64,000 nt of DNA from BPJU01 sp964425225 (GCA_964425225.1 CAYRMD010000004.1:35741-99740), one strand, 5' to 3'. Shown: positions 54,901 through 63,499, counted from the stretch's first letter. The notes: generated by a model not told the origin, from the letters alone. Program-made: numbers and translations.

Positions 54901-55909
54901 TACCCGCGGTAGACTGAGTCGGGTCAATGGCTAATTGTTCGTGCCATGGGCCGATCTGCGATGTCTGACTACCCGGAGCAACAACCACGACCTGCACGCG
55001 GCGTGTGGCGACCGCTACAGCTCGCCACCCGGGAACCTCGAAGCGTGGGCGTTCGGCGAGCTCCACAACTATCTCATAGACCCCTTCATCCATAGGCATC
55101 GGAATGGGTTCTGGGCGAATTGATGCCAGTTCCCCTACCGAATCGGCGCGCACGTTCGACTGCCATGACCACGTCTCGGTATTACCGCCTAACGGAACGA
55201 TCGCGACTCGTACGCGGTAAAAAGCGTTTGGCTCCAGTCGCAGCACATTAGGAACAATCGCGACGGTCCATTGTTCTCCAGGTGCGAATATCAAGTGGTC
55301 TCGCTCGCACTGCACGCGTAACTGATCGCCGGGAGCGCGCCGCAACACGAACCTATTTCCTGCATCATCCAGCGTTTCGACATGGGAGCCGTCAATCAGC
55401 CGGCTGATAGGAAGCTCAAACTGTCGCTGAATTCGCTGATCTGTTGGGCTAGTCCACTCGACGGACAGAGTGCTTTCGGGGGTAGCTTGAATTAGTAGAT
55501 CGCAAGCATCGTAGGCGACATTGCCCGAGGGCTCCACCACCAGTTGACCCGCCTCGAGATGCTTATAGGTGCGCAACCATGGGTCGACACCCAAATCGCG
55601 AACCCGCACGACACTACCTGAATTGACCCGAACGCGTCCCTGCCAAGTTTGGGCGGCTGCACCACCCCAGGCTGCACGGAGTTCCAGTTGCCAGATCGCA
55701 GACGGCTCTTGAGATTGGCCAGCTATAGGCCAAATTACGAATAACAAAAATGCAGCTAGGAATCGTACTGCGTTGCACGGTCCTAGCCCAGTAGCAACCG
55801 CGAACCCCTGACGCAACAGCCTCCTTCGCGCAGAATGGCCTATGCCGCAAGCCGAGCGTGCGGTTGGGCCAGTGGCGTGACGTTGAGGACCTCCCTGTCC
55901 TGGTAGCAT
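51962..55909 (-). CDS. Large secreted family-10-like glycosyl hydrolase
   Basis: A 1315-residue protein. A hydrophobic run (AVRFLAAFLLFVIWPIAG) near residues 45-60, followed by QSQEP, looks like a signal peptide, so the true start is probably downstream of 55909 (for example a TTG after AAGGAGG near 55819). The middle part (about 520-900) has a TIM-barrel feel with family-10/DUF187-like motifs: NGAVICVARDGSLLYPS, DTGADPFSKDVVELLARVFDREGLRLVPAVHF, KRYGHHPSFGGVAIAL and the Asp/Glu-rich surroundings. Flanking parts look like beta-sandwich binding domains. Such proteins act on extracellular polysaccharides; the substrate is unknown. Confidence 0.65.
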   Translation of the reverse strand: MLPGQGGPQRHATGPTARSACGIGHSARRRLLRQGFAVATGLGPCNAVRFLAAFLLFVIWPIAGQSQEPSAIWQLELRAAWGGAAAQTWQGRVRVNSGSVVRVRDLGVDPWLRTYKHLEAGQLVVEPSGNVAYDACDLLIQATPESTLSVEWTSPTDQRIQRQFELPISRLIDGSHVETLDDAGNRFVLRRAPGDQLRVQCERDHLIFAPGEQWTVAIVPNVLRLEPNAFYRVRVAIVPLGGNTETWSWQSNVRADSVGELASIRPEPIPMPMDEGVYEIVVELAERPRFEVPGWRAVAVATRRVQVVVVAPGSQTSQIGPWHEQLAIDPTQSTAGTWISHLPAIPWLARREPVRMRSTASVGDLVVANQRMLRLEPGAWQAIELSLTNPQRPHLLEIEYPSHLPQALGVSLLEPNTLGYVAPLTLDGGIYVPQKVVPEPESIERYRLLFWPKSTSPILLLTNLRQDGIAVCGKIRVLASSSDVPGPKAAATDQRLAAVYFDRPLFPTNFSAEPLATSANRHAYDDWWKFYHGAVRLAQYVKYAGFNGAVICVARDGSLLYPSRHWPSTPKYDMGVFQDTGADPFSKDVVELLARVFDREGLRLVPAVHFSGRIEALSAPNTTTSSSARSGPYLFDARGRVLQTSYNPLDESFQAFVQSIVTELAKRYGHHPSFGGVAIALAPDAHLSFPDGAWGFDQNSWERFHRSLAADSPNNKPTNPEDVLHSPELRRQWLNWRAEQLAGLLARCTEVLRSKRPDAELFLTTGEWLENRAAARLLQPSPLEPQHVPIAEAALETGIDATLYRQVPGLVLFRPYRSRMSFRLPEQAVNSVMLLSESFDRYFDASVERSARRGVLIYHDRVVSRWPDFDKLSPWGPERTRTELYTHAPLAGANVRRYWIQALAAHDANAVLEGGWLLPLGQEDALRPLLEVYRSLPADQFQTVEPRSQQHVQPLLVRRLPRGDRIYVYLANRSPWPIRAQVFIEGPADLQLHTFGSRRWPSLAPYNQQWLWTLDLAPYDLIGGWLSSPRARIVDWQIQLPPEVPQALAETLKQVNLAINAAVTRPPLAVLENGHFELPSSGSTIPGWRFKPDSAGSVRLDSDAAGGRQSLYLQSNGEELWVRSAPFAPPPTGRLYVLARIKTRPGTQPQLRVVLDDDHDFYYPLAIGRGGSVAIPHQWADEFLFPFENLPLARLKEIHVGFDLIGEGEVWIDEVQLFDMWIRRDERNALLIASGIAYRNLEQFMHVTDCLHFLESFWPQLLLLSRDPVGAKPADTTLRTASRPDASDVSSGSRKPWSPIKDWVSRLPLNWPGQK

Positions 55910-56574
55910 CGCTCCAGCCGTTATGATCGAAATATTCCCGGGTCTTGCCCCCGGAACTGGTTATCCATCGCCGGGTGCCGTTAAGCTGTGAGCCGCGATT
56001 ATATTTCGAAGGTCCGGTAGTGGCCACATGGATTTAGTTGGTCTGATGCGTCCAACTCCCGATGCAACGCCAAATTCAGTGGTAATCGCTGGCGATCTGG
56101 ACAACTTGCGTAAGAAACATAGCTTTACAAATTGCTCGTGTCCCGGCAGTTCGTTATGGATAGGAATTCTAGTAAAAGAACAGCACACAAGCGCAGTTTA
56201 ACGACAATCGGACTGCGGCAATCGTATTACAAAACTAAAGCAACTAGGGGCGATTGGTTTCAACGGATTTGAGACAAAACGGGGCTCACGTAAAGGGACA
56301 CTTTGGCTGTGGGGGCTCCGGCAGCCTTACGAAGGCAGGATCAATTGCCCGAGCCCCAGGTTCTTCTGCCCTCGCGGATGTCGGGCCTGCGCCTGCTTGT
56401 CTTCGATGCTTTACGTGGCAAGGGGCTGGTTCCTATTAGGCATGAGCCTCGCGGGACAGCAACAAGGCTCGGCAATCGTAATGCTTCGGTGGCGCTTGCA
56501 CAACGTGCCGGCGAAAACGAAAATCAAGATCGCTTGTGAAATCAGTGTCACATAATTGCCTAGGAGGCAACACC
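55910..56574. other. Intergenic region with tmRNA-like start but no 3' end
   Basis: About 665 bases between the divergent hydrolase and isomerase genes. Starting at 56246, AGGGGCGATTGGTTTCAACGG resembles the 5' end of tmRNA, but the invariant TTCGAC is TTCAAC, no tRNA-like 3' domain or CCA follows, and the tag-like reading is not terminated properly; I do not call it tmRNA. The isomerase ribosome site (AGGAGG) lies at 56561-56566. A short hairpin TTGCCT/AGGCAA overlaps this ribosome site. Confidence 0.4.
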
Positions 56575-57504
56575 ATGGGTGGCCAAGCAAAGAGTTCCAA
56601 CCGCAGGAGCCGACGTCAAGTTCTGCGTGCAGTAGGGAGTGCTACGGCAGCCGTAATATCCCTTCCGTGTGCCTCGATCGGCGCGCAGCTCCAAGAATTG
56701 GTGCCGGCCGTCCGCAACGGACGCCTCAAACAATCAATTGTCCATTGGTGTTTTGCCAACTATTGGGACGTTCCAACGATGATCCGTGTTGCGAAAGGAC
56801 TCGGTTGCCGAAGCATCGAGCTACTTGATCCAAAATATTTTCCACTGCTTAAGGAACACGGACTCGAATGTGCCATTGCCACAATTGATATGAGTCCGGA
56901 TCCACCATTTGTTAAGGGCTTTAATAATCCGAAGTATCATGACCAAGTCATCAAAGCTACTCGCGACGCCATCGATGCTTGTGCTCATTTTGGGTTCAAG
57001 CGAGTGATCAGTTTCACAGGTATGCGAGAAGATATTTCCGACGAGGATGGTATTCGCAACTGCGTGGCTGGATATAAGAAGATCATCGGATACGCTGAGC
57101 AAAAGGGAGTTACCCTTTGCTTGGAAATGCTTAACACACGCGATGGCAGCCATCCGATGAAAGGTCATCCAGGTTATCAGGGAGATCACACGGATTATTG
57201 CATAGAGATTATCAAGCGAGTAGGTTCCCCCAATCTGAAGTTTCTCTTCGATGTATATCACGTACAAATCATGGATGGTGATCTGGTGCGTCGGATCCAT
57301 CAACTAAAAGAGTATATTGCCCATGTACATACGGCCGGCAACCCAGGACGCGGCGAATTGGACGGCAACCAAGAGATCAATTACCGTGCAGTGATGCAGG
57401 CATTGGTCGACATTGGGTACGATGGATTTGTAGGGCAGGAATTTATACCTACACGGGATCCGCTAGCGCGCTTACGTCAGGCGGTCGAAGTGTGCGACGT
57501 CTAA
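56575..57504 (+). CDS. Tat-exported sugar isomerase (hydroxypyruvate isomerase-like)
   Basis: A 309-residue protein. A twin-arginine signal (RRSRRQVLRAVG, then AAVISLPCASIGA) begins the protein, then a xylose-isomerase-type TIM barrel: SIVHWCFANYWDVPTMIRVAKGLG, GLECAIATIDMSPDPP, VISFTGMREDISDEDGI, VTLCLEMLNTRDG (metal-binding Glu), FLFDVYHVQIMDGDLVRRI, and HVHTAGNPGRGELDGNQEINY, all as in Hyi-like hydroxypyruvate isomerases. The substrate is not certain. The DNA is visibly AT-richer in codon choice than the neighbours, which may mean horizontal transfer. ATG 56575 follows a strong AGGAGG. Confidence 0.85.
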   Translation: MGGQAKSSNRRSRRQVLRAVGSATAAVISLPCASIGAQLQELVPAVRNGRLKQSIVHWCFANYWDVPTMIRVAKGLGCRSIELLDPKYFPLLKEHGLECAIATIDMSPDPPFVKGFNNPKYHDQVIKATRDAIDACAHFGFKRVISFTGMREDISDEDGIRNCVAGYKKIIGYAEQKGVTLCLEMLNTRDGSHPMKGHPGYQGDHTDYCIEIIKRVGSPNLKFLFDVYHVQIMDGDLVRRIHQLKEYIAHVHTAGNPGRGELDGNQEINYRAVMQALVDIGYDGFVGQEFIPTRDPLARLRQAVEVCDV

Positions 57505-57768
57505 GCAACTCGGCTAGGGGTGGGTTTCAGCGATTTGCAACATGGCACATGACCAGGAAGTTAGTGGTAAGTGGTAGCTCGAATACGCGGTACCCGGTAG
57601 TAGGCCCTTAGTGGGTCGTGTATCGGGCCAGGCTGATCGCTCTGGCCCATAAATTCCAAGCCCACGCCGGTGGGTCTGTTGCTCCCGCGGTTTCTCGCGA
57701 CAGTAACAGAAAAGAACGATACGGTGGGATGGTCTGTTCGGAATGAGCGGTGATCCACATGCGAGCCT

Positions 57769-59235
57769 ATGCTATATTCTTCAAAGTTATGCTTCGGATC
57801 TAACACAGGTCAGTTGTCACGTTTCAGGGTAAGGGTCGCGAAGTGGTTCGTCGGTCTGCCCGGTTTCCGGACGGCATCGACTTGTGGTTCGATAACCAAT
57901 ACGATGAGCAATTCCAACGCATTGGTGAAACTGGAGCGGCGCAAATTAGACGCACGAAGTGACTCAGGCATGGCAGTGTCACGAAAACGGTCCAGTGCCG
58001 ACAATTTTTGTCGTAGGGGGCCTTGGTGGTGTGGCTCGGTTTCATGCGTGCCCTATTTTCGGTTAGAGGCACTATGGGGCTACTACATCTGCATCAGTAT
58101 CGTTGTGGCATCGAGTTCACCGCTGGTTGCGGTGGCCGATTCGAATCGGCCGGAGGTATCTTTGCACCGATTGCCCCACGGCGAAATCCAGCCTCAGGCG
58201 CGAATCGGCGCGGATGGTAAGTTGCACTTGCTGACATTCCGTGGTGACCCGAGCCGAGGGGATCTTTACTATCGCCAGCAGGCTACCCCTCTGGGATCGT
58301 GGGCTGCACCGGTATGGGTCAATCACCGGGCTGGAAGTGCCGTGGCGCTCGGGACCATACGCGGTGGACAGCTTGCCGTAGGTTACGACGGGCGTGTTCA
58401 CGTGGTCTGGAACGGTGCACGTCCGGCGGCGTCAGGCAGCCACGACAGTGACCTGCCGCTTTACTATACCCGGAGTGATCCTGAAGGACGTACTTTCGAG
58501 CCGGAGCGGAATGTGATCCAATTCGGATATGGCTTGGACGGAGGTAGTGATGTTGCCGTTGACGTGAACGGTAATGTTTACGTAGTTTGGCACGGTCGCG
58601 GGGAAGAAGAGGGCGAAGCGCATCGTCGTGTCTATGTGGCTGTCTCACACGATAACGGGGTACATTTCCAACGCGAAGAGCCGATCAATCCAACCGGCAG
58701 CGGAGCTTGTGCCTGCTGTGGTTTAAAGTGTTACGTTCATCCGACGGTGAACCATCTGCTGGTGCTGTTTCGTGCTGCGCCGGACGGTTTCCAACGCGAT
58801 ATGTTCTTGCTGTGTCGGGTAAATCGAGCGGACGTACGCGCCGCTACGGTTGGGCATTGGCAAATCGGTCAATGTCCGATGAGCAGCGCCGCATTTGCTG
58901 CGTGGGACCGTTGGGTGTGGGTGTCCTGGGAAACGGCGGGTCAGATTTACTTAGGAAAATGCGACCCGGCAACTGGTTCCGTGCTAAGCACAGTTCAGGT
59001 GCCGGGTGCGGGTGGACAACGCCGACACCCGGCATTGGCCGTCAATCAAGACGGTTATCTGTTGTGCGCCTGGAGCGAGGGAACTGGTTGGAACCGACCG
59101 GGGCGCTTTGCCTGGCAGCTTTTCGATTCGTCGGGAAAGCCCGTAGGCAATTTGGGCGAGGGGGACACGGTGCCCGTGTGGAGTTTTGTCGCTGCCTTTG
59201 CACAACCGCAAGGCGGCTTCGTTATCGTGTTTTGA
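57769..59235 (+). CDS. Sialidase-like beta-propeller exported protein
   Basis: A 488-residue frame. Asp-box-like repeats occur (AVDVNGNVYVVWHGRGEEE, YVAVSHDNGVHFQREEPIN, PALAVNQDGYLLCAWSEGTG), typical of BNR/sialidase propellers, and a Cys cluster CACCGLKC lies near residue 325. A hydrophobic segment (YYICISIVVASSSPLVAVA) near residues 105-122 is probably the signal peptide; if so the true start is downstream of 57769, such as a GTG at 58048. No catalytic Arg triad could be verified, so glycan binding without catalysis is possible. Ends just before a 440-base gap. Confidence 0.7.
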   Translation: MLYSSKLCFGSNTGQLSRFRVRVAKWFVGLPGFRTASTCGSITNTMSNSNALVKLERRKLDARSDSGMAVSRKRSSADNFCRRGPWWCGSVSCVPYFRLEALWGYYICISIVVASSSPLVAVADSNRPEVSLHRLPHGEIQPQARIGADGKLHLLTFRGDPSRGDLYYRQQATPLGSWAAPVWVNHRAGSAVALGTIRGGQLAVGYDGRVHVVWNGARPAASGSHDSDLPLYYTRSDPEGRTFEPERNVIQFGYGLDGGSDVAVDVNGNVYVVWHGRGEEEGEAHRRVYVAVSHDNGVHFQREEPINPTGSGACACCGLKCYVHPTVNHLLVLFRAAPDGFQRDMFLLCRVNRADVRAATVGHWQIGQCPMSSAAFAAWDRWVWVSWETAGQIYLGKCDPATGSVLSTVQVPGAGGQRRHPALAVNQDGYLLCAWSEGTGWNRPGRFAWQLFDSSGKPVGNLGEGDTVPVWSFVAAFAQPQGGFVIVF

Positions 59236-59679
59236 TTCGCCTGCTCGGCTCGCAATCGCACACATCCTGTTCTGATCTTTGTTCTGCGTCCTACGACGTC
59301 GTAGTGACTTTGTGTTAAATCATCTCCCCGCGAAATGGCAAAACCGAGGCTAAAGCTCGTTTAAAAAAGTTCGTTTAAGAAGTAGACCGGCCAAGCAATC
59401 GACGGCCTTAACTGAAACCGGGAGCTGGTACACACCCATTGCAATTCACGGCAATGAGCACCATCTGCGTCGTATCATGGTCTGTTCGATGTCTTGCCTT
59501 TTTTATGGCTTCGCGAGCGACAGTGCCAAAGCCCTCGATGGTAAAATTGCGAATCGCCTAATGCTGCTGAGTATCACCGATGGGCTTTGGAACTAGCGCT
59601 ACAGGCTAGCGGCGAGCTGCCATGGCGGATCGCTGTGTCGATACAGTTTGAGTTCTCGAATAAACTTTGATTGTGGGGC
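59236..59679. other. Intergenic region with a perfect 14-base palindrome
   Basis: About 440 bases between convergent genes. CTACGACGTCGTAG at 59291-59304 is a perfect palindrome; its role is unknown. A direct TCGTTTAA repeat and short AT-rich stretches follow. No RNA gene or coding region was recognised. Confidence 0.45.
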
Positions 59680-60159
59680 TCACTGGTCGTAACGAATCTC
59701 GACGATTTGGTAGCGCAGCACACCTTTCGGTACTTTAATTTCCGCAATTTCCCCTACGCGTTTGCCCAAAAGTCCTTGACCAAGGGGGCTGGTGATCAGG
59801 TAGCGTCCTGAGTCGTAGTCCTCATCCCCGGCACCGACGAAGGTGAACGTCTCGAGTTCATCCAAATCCAAATCGCGCACAACGACCGTCGCCCCGAATG
59901 CCACGACGTCTTTGGAAATTTCAGCGCCGTCCATGATCCGGGCCCGCGCCAGCTCACTTTTCATTTTGTTGATGCGAGCCTGAAGCAGAGCCATAGTTTC
60001 ACGCTGCGCATGGTATTCGGCATTCTCACTTAAATCCCCTTCGGCGCGCGCAGCGGCGATTTTTTCTGCGATACGCGGCAATTCTTCGCGCTCCAACCGC
60101 TCCACTTCCGCCTTCTTTCGATTATAAGCTTCACGGGTCATCGGAATGATATCGCTCAT
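59680..60159 (-). CDS. greA: Transcription elongation factor GreA
   Basis: A 159-residue protein. Coiled-coil N-terminal domain with the family start MTREAYNRKKAEVERLEREELPRIAEKIAAARAEGDLSENAEYHAQRE-type (GDLSENAEY is diagnostic, with the acidic tip), then the C-terminal FKBP-like domain ending GQGLLGKRVGEIAEIKVPKG. It reactivates backtracked RNA polymerase by stimulating transcript cleavage. The start ATG at 60159 has GAGGGAG upstream. Confidence 0.97.
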   Translation of the reverse strand: MSDIIPMTREAYNRKKAEVERLEREELPRIAEKIAAARAEGDLSENAEYHAQRETMALLQARINKMKSELARARIMDGAEISKDVVAFGATVVVRDLDLDELETFTFVGAGDEDYDSGRYLITSPLGQGLLGKRVGEIAEIKVPKGVLRYQIVEIRYDQ

Positions 60160-60181
60160 AGATCTCCCTCATGGACCAACC

Positions 60182-60523
60182 CTACATTCTATCTACCCAG
60201 TCTGCTTCCTTGAGATACGAACGCATCTGGCTGGAAACTTGCTCACGTTGATATAAATCGCCACGAGTACCTTTAATTTTTTTGAGGATGCCCTGAACTG
60301 TAAAGGCCACTTCTGCGCCACCGGTGGCATAGTCCGATAGGCTGAAAAGCATCGGTTGGGGCTCATTTTGCTGTCGACTAATTGCATTACTTCCAAACAT
60401 AGGAGCCGGCTGGGGAGAGTTTCTTGCAAGGCGTTTCTCAAAGGGTAGTGTGCTCGGCACAAAGCTACGCAATCTATCGGAAAGAAATAACGCGTTCTTG
60501 GGAAGGATCTGCGGCGCCTCCAA
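60182..60523 (-). CDS. Possible small protein upstream of greA
   Basis: A 113-residue frame (TTG at 60523, or ATG at 60400 giving 72 residues), ending 22 bases before greA. The C-terminal part (SDYATGGAEVAFTVQGILKKIKG, REQVSSQMRSYLKEADWV) looks protein-like; the N-terminus is Pro/Arg-rich. No family was recognised, and ribosome sites are weak. Could be a real small gene in the greA operon or a spurious frame. Confidence 0.35.
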   Translation of the reverse strand: MEAPQILPKNALFLSDRLRSFVPSTLPFEKRLARNSPQPAPMFGSNAISRQQNEPQPMLFSLSDYATGGAEVAFTVQGILKKIKGTRGDLYQREQVSSQMRSYLKEADWVDRM

Positions 60524-61017
60524 AAGTTGCCCTACAAATCTGCAAGCGCTTCGAAAATAGCGTAAACGCTGCAGGTAGTCGCGGAGGTTGATCTAGATGA
60601 GTCAATGGAGCATTGCCCCCAATCGGACTGCGTTCCCAACTCGGCCGTAGTCTGCCGTATTTGTTGATATGGGACTGGGGCGTTTGCGCGGAGATTAAAG
60701 ATCAAGAGATACTTCGGACCCGAACATACCGATTCACTGGAGGAGCGCGCATAGTAGGTGCTGGCCGAAAAGCTAGTCTGGTGGCTCAGTTTTTTTCCTC
60801 TGCAGCTCTTTGTGTCTTGGGTGTTCAACGCGCGGTCAGCGTTTTGTTTGCCTGCCACATGGACTGTGGGGTACGGGTCACACAGGGTATCCTGAACGGC
60901 GCGTGGCCACACGCGGGTAGAGTTCTCAAGCAATTTGCTGGGGGGAGCGGGAACACGTGCCGGCGGAGTGAGCCTCGGTCCTTGGTTCTATAAGACGCCA
61001 ACCGGTTTCCCCTTGCT
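60524..61017. other. Intergenic region, no supported gene
   Basis: About 490 bases. Open frames on both strands (minus 60532-60933, plus 60613-60993) overlap each other, lack ribosome sites and domains, and are probably not genes. No terminator or RNA gene was recognised. Confidence 0.4.
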
Positions 61018-61764
61018 TTAGTGTGGGCCAGTCGTCGCGGCTGTATTAGGAGAAACGGGAAAGATGTCGCTTGGTGGTTTACGACCAACGAGTGCTGCCA
61101 ATCGTGCCACGTCGGTTAACACCAGTCGGCGGCGCCCGACCGCCAACAGTCCTTCGGCGCGCAGCTCCAATAAAATCGACGTTACGGTCTCACGAGTAGC
61201 CCCGATTAAAGCCGCCCACTCTTGGTGCGTGAGGCGGACCCGCAATTGGATGGCGTGCGAGCACGGCTCGCCGAACAGTTCTAGCAAGTCGAGTAGGGCA
61301 TGAACCAGTCGCTCGCGTTGCGGCAAGTAAATAATGTGCTTCAGACGTTCCTCGATGCGCCGCCGCCGTTCCACCATTAGTCGCGCGAAGCTTTGAGCGG
61401 CAGCAGGATGATTGTCCAAACAACGGCGAAACTCGCTAGCCGGCACAATCAACACCTCACACGGTTCAAGTGTCATGGCTAACACGTCCCGCCGGCCAAC
61501 ACCCACAACGGACTCTTCTCCAAAAATCGCCCCCGGTTCGACAATCGCGAGAATCAGCTCTTTGCCATCGCTGGTAAGGTGCGAGATTTTCACCGTCCCG
61601 GAGACCAAAATATAAAGCGATTCGGATCTTTCTCCCGGCACAAAGACGGCGGTTCGAGCAGGCATTCGGCGACTACGTGCCGACCAAAGCATGGAGCGAG
61701 CCTGTTCGGGCCCCAATTGATTCAATAGTTCGCAATGCACCACCGCCGTTTCTATGCCGGCCAT
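61018..61764 (-). CDS. Crp/Fnr-family transcription regulator
   Basis: About 248 residues. N-terminal cyclic-nucleotide-type sensor domain (AVFVPGERSESLYILVSGTVKISHLTSDGKELILAIVEPGAIFGEE) and C-terminal winged helix (LTHQEWAALIGATRETVTSILLELRAEGLL) match the Crp/Fnr superfamily. No Fnr-type cysteine cluster is visible near the N-terminus, so it probably senses a small ligand or another signal rather than oxygen. ATG 61764 is preferred over a TTG at 61779. Confidence 0.92.
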   Translation of the reverse strand: MAGIETAVVHCELLNQLGPEQARSMLWSARSRRMPARTAVFVPGERSESLYILVSGTVKISHLTSDGKELILAIVEPGAIFGEESVVGVGRRDVLAMTLEPCEVLIVPASEFRRCLDNHPAAAQSFARLMVERRRRIEERLKHIIYLPQRERLVHALLDLLELFGEPCSHAIQLRVRLTHQEWAALIGATRETVTSILLELRAEGLLAVGRRRLVLTDVARLAALVGRKPPSDIFPVSPNTAATTGPH

Positions 61765-61914
61765 AACTCGGATATGCAATTAAGACGTTATTGTGACAAA
61801 CCAATGAAACGGGCCCTCTGTATTGAGGACGAACCACCGCCGCGTTACCTTACGCGATTCTGAGAGGCCGGACAGCCGAACCTTGTGGATTAGCGGTAAC
61901 AGCGGCGGCCGATC

Positions 61915-62175
61915 CTACTCCCGAAGCGATCGGCGGACTATATCATCCAGACGCGCGCGCGCCTGGCTCGAAAGCCCTTCGTTCCCTGCAAGCGGATCAT
62001 CTAAGCGGCCTGCTTGTTGGCGAACCTCGCGATCGATGCGCCGTACCATACGTAGAAATCCGTAACATACCCCACACATTGCCAGGTGGAACCAGACGGC
62101 AAAACGGACTCGCCACGGCAACGGGCGCTCGAACGACTCAGAGACCCAGCGGGACACTTCGCGACAATTGAGCAT
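61915..62175 (-). CDS. Zinc-binding anti-sigma factor (ZAS type)
   Basis: An 86-residue protein whose start MLNCREVSRWVSESFERPLPWRVRFAVWFHLAMCGVCYGF shows the C...HxxxCxxC zinc motif of the ZAS domain that binds ECF sigma factors. No membrane helix follows, so it would be a soluble anti-sigma factor. It lies directly after the ECF sigma gene on the same strand (57-base gap), the usual arrangement in which the anti-sigma factor sequesters its sigma factor. Confidence 0.8.
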   Translation of the reverse strand: MLNCREVSRWVSESFERPLPWRVRFAVWFHLAMCGVCYGFLRMVRRIDREVRQQAGRLDDPLAGNEGLSSQARARLDDIVRRSLRE

Positions 62176-62232
62176 GATTCGAGGGCTCCGACACTTTATC
62201 GTAGACCTGGACTACGCATGGCGCTACCGTCA

Positions 62233-62811
62233 TCAAGGCTCGTGAGGGTGTCCGTGTGCTTGCAAACACGCAGCGAGTTGCAGTCGTGCTCGATGCAACA
62301 TCACCCAAAGATTCGACGCCGAAATTCCCAACTCCTGACACACTTCCTGGCTTTCCATGTCTTCCAGGACACGCAATGAAAAAGCGGCTGCCTGGCGCGG
62401 CGGCAGACCCTGCAAACACTCCCGCAAAATCCGCCAAAACTCGTCACGCTCCAGTTGGGCCAGTGGTTGCTGCATCAGCGACATGTATGGCTCGCGCCAT
62501 CTCCCTGAACTGTCGAAAAAAACATCCCAATCGCGCACGTCTGAGTCTGACTGCATTTCCCGCACGCGCCGGCGTGCCAAATCAATGATTTTGCGACGCA
62601 ATATGCCTAACAACCAAGCTCCTTCCGTTCCGGCCCCGGAATATTGAGTACGATTCTCCAAAGCTGCCAGAAAAGTTTGTTGCACTGCCTCTTCGGCATC
62701 GGCAGCATTTCGTAACCGCAACATCGCATACCGAAACAACTGATCCCCGTATTGCTGACCCCAGTTTTCCGGATCGAGCGTTCTGCCGCGAGATTCTGAA
62801 TCGTTACCCAC
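62233..62811 (-). CDS. ECF RNA polymerase sigma factor
   Basis: A 192-residue protein. Region 2 is LFRYAMLRLRNAADAEEAVQQTFLAALENR; region 4 is LPPRQAAAFSLRVLEDMESQEVCQELGISASNLWVMLHRARLQLAACL. It directs RNA polymerase to alternative promoters and is paired with the anti-sigma gene immediately downstream. GTG 62811 has GGAGGAG at good distance; an ATG at 62859 would add 16 residues and has no ribosome site. Confidence 0.9.
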   Translation of the reverse strand: MGNDSESRGRTLDPENWGQQYGDQLFRYAMLRLRNAADAEEAVQQTFLAALENRTQYSGAGTEGAWLLGILRRKIIDLARRRVREMQSDSDVRDWDVFFDSSGRWREPYMSLMQQPLAQLERDEFWRILRECLQGLPPRQAAAFSLRVLEDMESQEVCQELGISASNLWVMLHRARLQLAACLQAHGHPHEP

Positions 62812-63175
62812 CGGCTCCTCCCTCAATGGCACACCAGATCCCCAAAACGAGGTGAACATCTTTATGAGGCAATAATGGCCTTATCTAGCCGACATACCGC
62901 CTGGCCGCCAACAGATCGAAAAGATGACGGCTGAGCAGTAACCTGCCTTACAGAGTCTAACGTATGAACCACGTCCGGGAAACGGTGGGCCGTAGGTGAG
63001 TCCCGAGCGGCTGCGAGAATGTTCTCCCTTTGAAGATCACCTGCGAGCCCTGACTGGGCAGCGCGGTTGGGTACCAAGAGAATCCCACTGCGAATGGCGC
63101 TTCGCATGAAACCGTTGGGAATGTCGTCATTTTTTTGTGAAAACACGAAGGTCGTGAAACTTCAGAGAAACCGAC

Positions 63176-63207
63176 TTGACCTTACACGTGCGTGCAAGGT
63201 CTACAAT
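63176..63207 (+). promoter_or_regulatory. MerR-family-type operator/promoter
   Basis: TTGACC (63176-63181) and TACAAT (63202-63207) are separated by 20 bases, and the spacer is occupied by an inverted repeat GACCTT/AAGGTC (63178-63183 with 63196-63201) whose arms agree in 9 of 11 positions when extended (ACCTTACACGT against ACCTTGCACGC). A lengthened 19-20-base spacer containing a GACCTT dyad is the signature of MerR-type metal-responsive promoters (CueR, ZntR, PbrR class). It lies about 100 bases upstream of the Cys-rich peptide gene. Confidence 0.7.
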
Positions 63208-63310
63208 GTCGTTGCGTAGGGATCTTGGGTGTGGTCGGGCTGGCTAGCACGCCACAGGATCCTTGTTGGTAGATCGATTGCGTAGCCAGCAATGACATGA
63301 GGAGAAAGGC

Positions 63311-63499
63311 ATGTTACTCAGTAAGAGGTCCGCTGCACTGTGGGCCGTCGTTTTCGCGTTGATAGGCGCCGTGGCCTTGTACGGCGAGTTGAGGGGACGC
63401 CTGACAGGCGAGGCGTCGGCGGCGTCCGCCTACACTTGTCCGGTGACTGGGCAAGAGCTGCCGTGTCCGATGTGCTGTCCGTTAAATCAAACGCGGTAA
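63311..63499 (+). CDS. Tiny membrane-anchored cysteine-rich peptide
   Basis: A 62-residue protein. One N-terminal membrane helix (AALWAVVFALIGAVALYG) is followed by a short linker and a C-terminal Cys-rich motif YTCPVTGQELPCPMCCPLNQ with four cysteines, a possible metal-binding site. A strong AGGAGAAAGG ribosome site precedes the ATG. Its MerR-type promoter and downstream terminator make it look like a complete small metal-response unit. I recognise no named family. Confidence 0.7.
   Translation: MLLSKRSAALWAVVFALIGAVALYGELRGRLTGEASAASAYTCPVTGQELPCPMCCPLNQTR

Noticed and set aside
56246..56535. tmRNA-like 5' end (AGGGGCGATTGGTTTCAACGG)
   Set aside because: The key TTCGAC is TTCAAC, no acceptor-complementary 3' end, no T-arm or CCA, and a tag-like reading does not end properly.
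60532..60993. Opposing open frames between greA region and Crp/Fnr gene
   Set aside because: They overlap on opposite strands, lack ribosome sites and have unstructured composition.
62862..63146. Minus-strand 94-codon frame upstream of the ECF gene
   Set aside because: No ribosome site, no domain, composition not protein-like; the region is better explained as the promoter area of the ECF gene.
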